The notes beneath the pieces were generated by a model that saw only the letters and a program-made list of their open reading frames with translations, was not told the origin of the DNA and did no database searches. From Chloroflexota bacterium (lineage in GTDB: Bacteria; Chloroflexota; Anaerolineae; Aggregatilineales; Phototrophicaceae), in the NCBI GenBank assembly GCA_009840575.1, contig VXNO01000056.1, positions 1-36,107 of the forward strand: a stretch of 36,107 bases of DNA, in the 5' to 3' direction. Both the position numbers and the translations under genes were made by a program. Positions 30,352 through 36,107 of this stretch are shown piece after piece (positions within the stretch are counted from its first letter, which is position 1; each line of letters begins with the position of its first letter).

Positions 30352-30395
30352 AGCCCCCCATCCCCAAGCCCTCACAAGGAGGGCAGAGGAGCTAA
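30352..30395. repeat. C-rich/G-rich intergenic repeat
   Basis: AGCCCCCCATCCCCAAGCCCTC is followed by AGGAGGGCAGAGGAGCTAACG. GAGCTAA at its end is shared with the repeat at 1388-1437. Pairing is imperfect. Confidence 0.4.
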
Positions 30396-30430
30396 CGATA
30401 ACTATATCGGCGTTTCTGTAGGAGGTTTCC

Positions 30431-30640
30431 TTACTTGAAGCAGCGCTCGGCGAAACCTCCCCCTATTGATATGGGGGGCGAGGGGGGGTAGACCGACTGG
30501 GGGCTAACCCGCCTGCTATCCAGCTTTTCTTGTTCCGCGGCGATGCGTTTGGCCAGCTTTCTTATGCTCTCTTGACTATTTTGTATTTCTCGGCGGGTTG
30601 CCTGTGTTGTTGTGGCGCGAGGGTGTAGAATCTGTCCCAT
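30431..30640 (-). pseudogene. Remnant of an IS481-type transposase N-terminus, running into a dispersed repeat
   Basis: ATG 30640, after AAGGAGCAAAAGGACGAATT, starts MGQILHPRATTTQATRRE, followed by IQNSQESIRKLAKRI. This matches the familiar start of IS481-family transposases (MGQILHG-x-ATTT, QxSQES, LAKRYGIN). Homology ends at about residue 36, where the helix-turn-helix should continue, and the C-terminus is encoded by the palindromic repeat at 30447-30496. It is about a tenth of a full transposase, so inactive. The earlier track start at 30694 has no support. Confidence 0.7.
30447..30496 (+). repeat. Dispersed repeat, second copy of the ATTGATAT unit
   Basis: TCGGCGAAACCTCCCCCTATTGATATGGGGGG, with CGAGGGGGGGTAGACCGA after it, closely matches the copy at 6999-7053. 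Arms CCCCC/GGGGG pair across the ATTGATAT centre. It abuts the transposase remnant. Confidence 0.65.
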
Positions 30641-30768
30641 AATTCGTCCTTTTGCTCCTTGGATACAGTACCAGTATAATCTAGGATTATACAACTAGCC
30701 ACTCTCTTGAATTTGATGTTGTTGACGGCAGTGTTTCAACTTGACGCGATTGCCCCGCGTCTGCCCCC

Positions 30769-30797
30769 TTGACAGCGTGCGCCAGCCTCGCTAGACT
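30769..30797 (+). promoter_or_regulatory. Promoter of tRNA-Phe
   Basis: A perfect -35 box TTGACA and TAGACT are 17 bases apart; transcription would begin about 12-14 bases before the tRNA. It would also drive the glycosyltransferase that follows without a gap. Confidence 0.75.
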
Positions 30798-30817
30798 GCG
30801 AAGCCGATAAGCATTCT

Positions 30818-30890
30818 GCCGAGATAGCTCAGTTGGTAGAGCATCGCACTGAAAATGCGGGTGTCCCCAGTTCAAGTCTGGGTCTCGGCA
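30818..30890 (+). tRNA. tRNA-Phe (anticodon GAA)
   Basis: The 73-base cloverleaf has acceptor GCCGAGA/TCTCGGC, D-stem GCTC/GAGC, anticodon stem TCGCA/TGCGG (one mismatch-free core CGCA/TGCG) with loop CTGAAAA, T-arm CCCAG-TTCAAGT-CTGGG and discriminator A. CCA is not encoded. The following bases are CACGAACAACC, and the glycosyltransferase reading frame runs through the tRNA. Confidence 0.96.
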
Positions 30891-30901
30891 CACGAACAAC
30901 C

Positions 30902-32077
30902 ATTCTGCTCATTTCGCGTTGCCCGCCATACCCCGCGCATCTTGGCGATCGGCTTATCCTCTGGCATCTGGCGCGCGAGCTGCACAAGCGCGGCATCAGC
31001 ATCGACTTGCTGGCGCTCTACGACCGCGCCGATGATCCGCAGCATATCGACAAATACCGCCCGTACTTTCGGCATATCCGCTTAATTCCCGAGCCGCCGC
31101 GCAGCAACCTGAGCTATCTGCGCCGCTTGCTCCTGCCTGGCGCGCGCTTTGCTAATCGCCCTGAGTCGAGTTTTTGTCCGCCGCTTTGGGGGGCAATCGC
31201 GGAATGCTTGCGCCACAACAAATATGACCTCGCGCATTGCTTCGGCAGTTTCACCGTCTATGAATATCTGCCGCTTTTTGCCCACCTGCCCAAGCTCATT
31301 ACGCCCTACGAGTCGCACAGTCTGTATCTGCGTTCCGCCGCGCAACAGGGCAACCTGCTCGCGCGCATCCGGCTGCCGCTGGCGCGGCGCTATGAACAGT
31401 TCATGTTCAGCCCCTACGACCGCACAGTCCTGATATCGGATGTGGACGCCGCCATGCTGCGCGACTTGCAGCCGGGCTTGCGCGTCGCCGTCATCCCCAA
31501 CGGCGTTGATCTGGCGCAATTCCGCCCGACCGCGAGCGACCGCGACCGCAACAGCCTTGTATTCGTGGGCAATTTCGCTTATGCGCCCAACCAGGACGCG
31601 GCGCGTCTCTTGATTGAGCGGCTGCTGCCGGCGGTGCGCGCGAAGCTGCCCGCGGCGCGATTGCAGTTGGTCGGCGCGAACCCGCCTGATTGGCTGCGCG
31701 AGCTGGCGAATGAACATATTGAAGTCACGGGTCGCGTCGCCGATGTCGCGCCCTATCTATCTCGCGCGGCTCTATTTGTCTGCCCTTTGCGCATCGGCGC
31801 GGGCATGAAGAACAAAGTGCTGGAAGCGCTGGCGATGGGTGTACCGGTCGTGGCCACGCCACTGAGCGTCGATGGCATCGCGGCGCGCCACCAGGAGTCG
31901 GCTTGGATCGCGCCCGTCGATCAACTGGCGGCGGCTGCCATTCGCCTGCTGCAAGACGAAGCGCTGCGGGTCAAATTGTCGCAGAATGGTCGCCAACTCA
32001 TCGAAGCCCGCTACACCTGGGCGCGGACGGCTGATGCTTATGCGCGGCTGTATGCGGAGATCTGCGCGGCGCGCTAA
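30902..32077 (+). CDS. Glycosyltransferase, GT4-type, start unclear (frame runs out of tRNA-Phe)
   Basis: About 390 residues of GT-B fold. N-terminal domain begins TILLISRCPPYPAHLGDRLILWHLARELHKRG, as in group 1 glycosyltransferases; the C-terminal domain has VIPNGVDLAQFRP, LVFVGNFAYAPNQDA, VTGRVADVAPYLSRA, the GAGMKNKVLEALAMGVPVVATP donor-binding segment and a sugar-nucleotide site. No ATG, GTG or TTG lies between the tRNA and this conserved start; the track uses TTG 30833 inside the tRNA. I list ATT 30902 as the first codon that fits relatives, but this is a guess. It may be 5' truncated by an event at the tRNA. The stop overlaps the convergent GH172 gene by four bases. Confidence 0.8.
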   Translation: MLLISRCPPYPAHLGDRLILWHLARELHKRGISIDLLALYDRADDPQHIDKYRPYFRHIRLIPEPPRSNLSYLRRLLLPGARFANRPESSFCPPLWGAIAECLRHNKYDLAHCFGSFTVYEYLPLFAHLPKLITPYESHSLYLRSAAQQGNLLARIRLPLARRYEQFMFSPYDRTVLISDVDAAMLRDLQPGLRVAVIPNGVDLAQFRPTASDRDRNSLVFVGNFAYAPNQDAARLLIERLLPAVRAKLPAARLQLVGANPPDWLRELANEHIEVTGRVADVAPYLSRAALFVCPLRIGAGMKNKVLEALAMGVPVVATPLSVDGIAARHQESAWIAPVDQLAAAAIRLLQDEALRVKLSQNGRQLIEARYTWARTADAYARLYAEICAAR

Positions 32078-33162
32078 ACGATCATCAACTGGTCGCGCTC
32101 CGGCAAGGGCGGGAAAGGCGCTTGCGGCAGTGTCTGATACCAATAGGCGACCGAGGCGATGTCGTCTTGCAGCGGCAGGTAGCGGCGATTGTAGCCCCAG
32201 CCCAGCGCTTGCATGGTAACGCGCAGGTCGGCATTGAAGCGGATGGGGTCGGTAATGTGCCAGCGATACATACCCATGCGCAGTTGGTGGCGATAATCGT
32301 TATCGCCGCGAATGACCTGATGAAAGCCGGCATAGGGCGTCGTAAAGGTTACATAGCCTTGATTGTGGCGCGGGCTGGGGTCGAAATTATAAGAACCGCA
32401 GAAATAATCTTCCGTGCCCGTGCCGCAGATGGTCGGGTGGTCATCGCCATCCAGGTAGAACTTCAGCTCGCCCTCGCCCCACCAGCCGTTGTTGTTCGCG
32501 CCCCAAGCCACATAAGTGCCGACATAATGCCCGCGCCCGCGAATGCCATCGACAATTGTGTACACTTCTTTGTAAGGCAAAGGATTGACACGCCGAAATT
32601 GCGCATGGAAATAAGCGGCATCTTCCGGCACTTCGGTCAAGGTGTAGTTGATTTGGTAATAGAGGGTCAGGTCTTCTTCGGCGATATTGCTGATGGTCAT
32701 GCGGCAATGGCGGCGGAAGGGCATCTCCCAATAGGAGTTGAAGGCGCTGCCCGGGTTGACGCAGATAGGCAGCGAAGAGACCTGGGCGTATTGCCCCCAG
32801 CCCACCGCGAAGAAATCGCCCAGCGGGCATTCCACTGAGGGATTTTCATTGCCATCCCAATAGATGCGCAGGATAATATAACGCCAGTTGTTGCCGGAGG
32901 GCGTCATCCACACCTGCTGGATAGCGCCAGGACCCGCGATATCGGCCATGGTGAAGGTCTCGCCGGACGCGATGCGCGCCGACGGCGACACTTTCCAGCC
33001 CTGCCCGAGGTCGCGCGCCGCCTGGCTGCCCGTGCCTTTGGTTGCCATGCCGCCCGCGCCTTTTGCGCCGCTGAAATTCTCCGCGCTGATGGAGCGAGTC
33101 CGCGCATTAGACAGGCGCGATAAATTGCCCAGGTGCATGCCGAGTCCATTGAAGCCGCTCAT
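32074..33162 (-). CDS. DUF2961/GH172 family glycoside hydrolase
   Basis: 362 residues. The GH172 family (formerly DUF2961) includes difructose-anhydride synthase/hydrolase and arabinofuranosidase-type enzymes. Visible hallmarks: IAGPGAIQQVWMT, PLGDFFAVGWGQYA, PFRRHCRMTISN, and the two expected catalytic Glu regions, WWGEGELKFYLDGD and ICGTGTEDYFCGSYNF. No signal peptide, so a cytoplasmic enzyme is likely. GAGGATTCG precedes the ATG. It follows the lipoprotein gene by 15 bases on the same strand and may be in one transcript with it. The exact sugar is unknown. Confidence 0.9.
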   Translation of the reverse strand: MSGFNGLGMHLGNLSRLSNARTRSISAENFSGAKGAGGMATKGTGSQAARDLGQGWKVSPSARIASGETFTMADIAGPGAIQQVWMTPSGNNWRYIILRIYWDGNENPSVECPLGDFFAVGWGQYAQVSSLPICVNPGSAFNSYWEMPFRRHCRMTISNIAEEDLTLYYQINYTLTEVPEDAAYFHAQFRRVNPLPYKEVYTIVDGIRGRGHYVGTYVAWGANNNGWWGEGELKFYLDGDDHPTICGTGTEDYFCGSYNFDPSPRHNQGYVTFTTPYAGFHQVIRGDNDYRHQLRMGMYRWHITDPIRFNADLRVTMQALGWGYNRRYLPLQDDIASVAYWYQTLPQAPFPPLPERDQLMIV

Positions 33163-33177
33163 GCGAATCCTCGCTGT

Positions 33178-33738
33178 TTATGGGGTAGGGGTCGGGCTGG
33201 TACTGTTAACCAGGTTGTCAAAATGCAATTGAAATACTTCGCAGACATCGCTGTGCGAGCCGACGTAGACATAGCTGATAGTATCGCCCATGTAGGTTAA
33301 TGAGCCAGCTTCCGCGCAGGGCTCGATGCTCACATTCTGGGCGCTGGCATTGCTCTCTTGCCCGCCCAGCGCGCAGTTGATGAGCTCCTGGTTGATGCGC
33401 GACTGGTTGATGACCATGGCTGCGCCGACGCGAGGTGCCATCAGGTTGGAGACGTCGCCTTGATAGAAGCGCGCGGCGATCGCGCCCCGATCCTGGAAGC
33501 ACTGCAAGATCTGCTCCAGCTTGGCCACAGCCGCCGTCACGCCAATCTGCCCGCCCATCATCGCTGCCCCGCCCAGCGCCGCGAACGCGCCATCAATGGT
33601 CGTGTCGACATCCGTGGCGCTGTATGCCGCCAGGTTGGGCAGCAAACGTTGTGCCGATGTGGCATCGTTGGCGACATTGCTGGTCTCGCTGCAAGCCGAC
33701 AGCAGCATGATGGCCATCAACAGGCAGGCCAGTCTCAT
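33178..33738 (-). CDS. Lipoprotein of unknown function
   Basis: 186 residues. A lipoprotein signal peptide with lipobox LLSAC (cleavage before Cys16) opens the protein. The mature part is mostly helical at first (AYSATDVDTTIDGAFAALGG, VAKLEQILQCFQDRGAI), with four further Cys (LQCFQ, INCAL, EPCAE, DVCEV), and ends in a short TPTP tail. No family recognised. It lies directly upstream of the GH172 gene on the same strand, 15 bases apart, so a joint role in sugar handling is possible but unproven. Confidence 0.82.
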   Translation of the reverse strand: MRLACLLMAIMLLSACSETSNVANDATSAQRLLPNLAAYSATDVDTTIDGAFAALGGAAMMGGQIGVTAAVAKLEQILQCFQDRGAIAARFYQGDVSNLMAPRVGAAMVINQSRINQELINCALGGQESNASAQNVSIEPCAEAGSLTYMGDTISYVYVGSHSDVCEVFQLHFDNLVNSTSPTPTP

Positions 33739-33890
33739 CCTATAGCATCTCCGACTGATAATTCTCGCTCACCTTCCACACATTCTAGCAGATATTTAGC
33801 TTCTGGCTCAGTGGACGGATGGAAATACGCCTGCCACCCAGATGATGTGTACACAGGGTTGTCGCCAGTCAAGTATTGCGGAGGATAACC

Positions 33891-34232
33891 ATGAAGCAGT
33901 TCGCCCAGTTGGTGATGATCGCCGTTCTGTTTGCCGCGCTCAGCGGGTCCACCTTGGCAGTCGAGCGCAACGATGAAGAGCCGATATTCTATCAGGCTTA
34001 CCATGTCGCTAATTGCAGTGTCTATGCCAGCGGCATAGGCGAAGTTAGCGCCACCTACCTGTATTATTGGGATATTGCGGCGCAGGCGAATCGGGTCGGC
34101 AGAATCATGCATGTCAGCCGCGACCTGAAGCCGGGCTATTTCGGCGGCGCGCGCAAGTCCCAGGCATCGGTGACCGTCGTGATACGGGCGCTCGCCAGTA
34201 TCGACACCTGGGAAAATACCTGCACAGTCTAA
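33891..34232 (+). CDS. Small exported protein of unknown function
   Basis: 113 residues. ATG 33891 follows GCGGAGGATAACC; the TTG used in the track overlaps that site. Signal peptide MKQFAQLVMIAVLFAALSGSTLA with cleavage before VER. The mature domain is beta-like (YHVANCSVYASGIGEVSATYLYYWD) and has two Cys, one near the start and one four residues from the end (ENTCTV), well placed to form one disulfide. No family recognised. Divergent from the lipoprotein gene. Confidence 0.8.
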   Translation: MKQFAQLVMIAVLFAALSGSTLAVERNDEEPIFYQAYHVANCSVYASGIGEVSATYLYYWDIAAQANRVGRIMHVSRDLKPGYFGGARKSQASVTVVIRALASIDTWENTCTV

Positions 34233-34368
34233 GCCAGTCGCGCGCGGACGCATAATCATCAGCCTCGTCAGTCCGGCGGCGGGGCTGTTGACATCGCCGC
34301 GGGTACTGTGGCAAAGTTCGCTTCTGTGAATTCAACGGTCGGCAAAACTCAAAGTGGGAAAAAGGCCA

Positions 34369-35181
34369 ATGAAACTGCTGCGATACGCGCTGGGCGACAG
34401 CGAACACATCGGCATCTTGAATGCGGGAGAAATCATGCGGCTCGGTGTCACAAGCATGACCGAGTTGATGGCAGAGGACGCGGCTTTTGTGGACACGGGC
34501 ATCATCGATACCCTAGCGGATGTTCGCATTCTGCCGCCGCTTTCCCCGGGCAAAATCCTGGCTATCGGCCGCAACTATGCCGAGCACGCCCGCGAGCTGG
34601 ACAATGAAATCCCGCCCGAGCCGCTGGTCTTCGCGGTCCTGCCCAGCGCCGTCATCGGGCAGGGCGATACCATTGAGTGGGAGAGCGCCATCACCCAGCA
34701 GGTCGATTGGGAAGGCGAGTTGGCGGTCATCATCGGGGCGGAGGCGCGCAAGGTCAGCGAGGCGGACGCGCTGGACTTTGTCTTCGGCTACACCATCGCC
34801 AACGATGTATCGGCGCGCGACCTGCAAACGCGCGACAAGCAATGGACGCGCGCCAAAGGCATGGATACTTTCTGTCCCTTGGGTCCCTGCGTGGCAACCG
34901 CAAACGACATCCCCGACCCGCAGGCTTTGCAAATTATCACGACTGTAAACGGCGAAGAAAAGCAAGATGGCAGCACCGCCGATATGATCTTCTCCGTGCG
35001 CCGGTTGATTGCGCATTTGTCGCGCGCATTCACCTTGAACCCCGGCGATATCATCCTGACCGGCACCCCCTCCGGCGTGGGCAAGGCGCAGAAGCCGCCG
35101 CAATTCCTGAGCGCCGGCAGCCACGTCAGCATCCGCATCGAGGGCATCGGCACACTGACGAATCACTGCCGCGAGATGTGA
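34369..35181 (+). CDS. Fumarylacetoacetate hydrolase (FAH) family protein
   Basis: 270 residues; hydrolase or decarboxylase of 2-oxo/1,3-dicarbonyl acids such as those in aromatic or sugar-acid breakdown. Family features: IAIGRNYAEHARELD, the metal-binding Glu region DWEGELAVIIG, YTIANDVSARDLQTRDKQWTRAKGMDTFCPLGP, and LNPGDIILTGTPSGVG. ATG 34369 lies after GGAAAAAGG; GTG 34354 is less likely. It ends 21 bases before the right-hand methyltransferase on the same strand, but the two need not be functionally linked. Short FAH proteins are hard to assign to one substrate. Confidence 0.92.
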   Translation: MKLLRYALGDSEHIGILNAGEIMRLGVTSMTELMAEDAAFVDTGIIDTLADVRILPPLSPGKILAIGRNYAEHARELDNEIPPEPLVFAVLPSAVIGQGDTIEWESAITQQVDWEGELAVIIGAEARKVSEADALDFVFGYTIANDVSARDLQTRDKQWTRAKGMDTFCPLGPCVATANDIPDPQALQIITTVNGEEKQDGSTADMIFSVRRLIAHLSRAFTLNPGDIILTGTPSGVGKAQKPPQFLSAGSHVSIRIEGIGTLTNHCREM

Positions 35182-35202
35182 ATTAAGAAAAAGGAAATCA
35201 AC

Positions 35203-36107
35203 ATGAACCGCATCCTCTTCGCCGCTGACTGCCTGGATATTCTCAAGGACAGCAGCGCCATCCCCGACGCGTCCATCGACCTTATCTACCTCGACCCGCC
35301 CTTTAATTCCAACTCGAAGTACAACCTGCCTTTCAAAGGCAAAGACAAAAACCACAAGCCGGTCGAAGCCTTCGTCGATATCTGGAAGTGGAGCGACCAG
35401 GACGCCGAGACCCTGGATGACCTGCAGCGCGACCCGCGAACCCGCCCGCTGGCCACCATCATCAAGTTCGCGCAGGACGTAGAACAGATGAGCGGGGGGG
35501 CAGGAAGGGTACATCCTTAGCGTCTTACTTGCTGAATATGGCAGTGCGCCTACGAGCGATGCGGCGCGTGTTGAAGGATACAGGCAGCATCTACCTGCAT
35601 TGTGACCCGACAGCCAGCCATTATTTGAAGCTGCTGATGGATGCGATTTTAGGTAAAGCTAATTTCGTAAACGAACTTATCTGGTATTACACAAATGCGT
35701 CACGCGGGAAGCGTAAGTTTGCAAAGGCGCACGATATCGTCTTCTGGTATAGCAAATCTCAAAATAACTTTGTGTTCAACCGAGACGATGTCTTAGTTCC
35801 ATTCCAAAGCGGGATGACAGAATGGCGCTATACGAAGGGCGGGCAGGCAGGGAAAGAGATGCCAAAAGGCAAGACTCCAGATGATGTGTATATTCTACCA
35901 TCACTAAACGCAATGGCAAAAGAACGCCTCGGCTACCCCACGCAAAAACCCCTCGCCCTCATGGAGCGCATCATCCGCGCCTCATCCAACGAAGGCGATA
36001 CCGTTTTGGATCCCTTCTGTGGCTGCGGCACGACGGTACACGCCGCCGAGGTCCTGGGGCGCAAGTGGCTGGGCATCGACATCTCCAAGTTCAGCACCGG
36101 GCTCATC
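35203..36107 (+). CDS. Site-specific DNA methyltransferase (beta class, right copy), 3' end cut by the window edge, frame broken at a G7 run
   Basis: Second copy, pointing outward like the left one. Opening frame of 105 residues with DPPF; stops at TAG 35518 after the G7 run 35494-35500. Reading -1 gives SYLLNMAVRLRAMRRVL, SIYLHCDPTASHY, a recognition region VNELIWYYTNASRGKRKF and following, then RLGYPTQKPLALMERII and motif I DPFCGCGTTVHAAE. The recognition region (about 35653-35924, 91 codons) is unrelated to the left copy's (about 146 codons), while the flanking parts are nearly the same. AAGGAAATCAAC precedes the ATG. Motif I and DPPF are intact, so a frame-restored protein should be active. 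The modification target cannot be read from sequence. Confidence 0.85.
35494..35500 (+). repeat. G7 homopolymer at the frameshift point of the right methyltransferase
   Basis: Same run, length and surroundings as in the left copy: AGC, seven G, CAGGAAGGG. Eight G, or a -1 slip on the run, would join the two halves of the protein. Confidence 0.85.

Noticed and set aside
34513-35514. 333-residue minus-strand frame (and its left relative in 469-1032)
   Set aside because: Antisense to the FAH gene and the methyltransferase; its similarity to the left frame only reflects the repeated methyltransferase DNA.
1-36107. A complete restriction-modification or phage-defence island
   Set aside because: Only methyltransferases at the edges; no endonuclease, helicase, nuclease or abortive-infection gene is visible between them.

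Overview
The window looks like a piece of a moderately high-GC chromosome from a Chloroflexota (Anaerolineae-like) bacterium, probably a metagenome-derived contig. The assignment is an inference from Thr-Pro-rich linkers of the TPTYTPYPT type in a membrane-anchored protein, DUF4230 paralogues, the gene repertoire (NHLRC2-like thioredoxin, BMP-type ABC importer, a serine pathway built on a class V aminotransferase plus SerA) and many G/C-rich palindromic intergenic repeats. No rRNA, CRISPR array or prophage was seen.

Edges: both ends lie inside closely related beta-class DNA methyltransferase genes that point outward. They share an almost identical 5' half, including a run of seven G that puts both copies out of frame, and a conserved 3' half, but their central target-recognition regions are unrelated. 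This is the most striking part of the window: a phase-variable or recombining orphan methyltransferase family that may be able to invert the 34 kb between the copies.

Left third (1-11.7 kb): a small coiled-coil membrane protein inside a 547 bp segment bounded by perfect 16 bp inverted repeats, a GlgX-type glycogen debranching enzyme, a divergent nucleoside-type ABC importer (two permeases, a BMP-family binding protein that looks cut short by a repeat, and a double ATPase), a secreted protein of unknown function, and a tandem array of DUF4230 membrane proteins with one intact copy, one frameshifted copy and one decayed fragment.

Middle (11.7-26.1 kb): a probable catabolic cluster (two TIM-barrel epimerase/isomerases around a 3-hydroxyisobutyrate-dehydrogenase-like enzyme) followed by a GT-C-like membrane protein; an aldo/keto reductase convergent with CutC; a two-gene serine operon (class V aminotransferase and SerA); an exported TPR protein with five regularly spaced cysteine pairs next to an exported thioredoxin/NHL protein; and an HtrA-like protease with a very basic insertion, divergent from a DMT transporter.

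Right third (26.1-36.1 kb): ferredoxin, tRNA-Arg(CCT) abutting thrS (TGS domain absent), a small acidic protein, a rhomboid protease overlapping a DUF2304 protein tail to tail, an IS481-type transposase remnant, tRNA-Phe(GAA) running straight into a glycosyltransferase frame without a normal start codon, a GH172/DUF2961 protein, a lipoprotein, a small exported protein and an FAH-family hydrolase, ending at the second methyltransferase. All homology calls are from reading motifs; no search was run.
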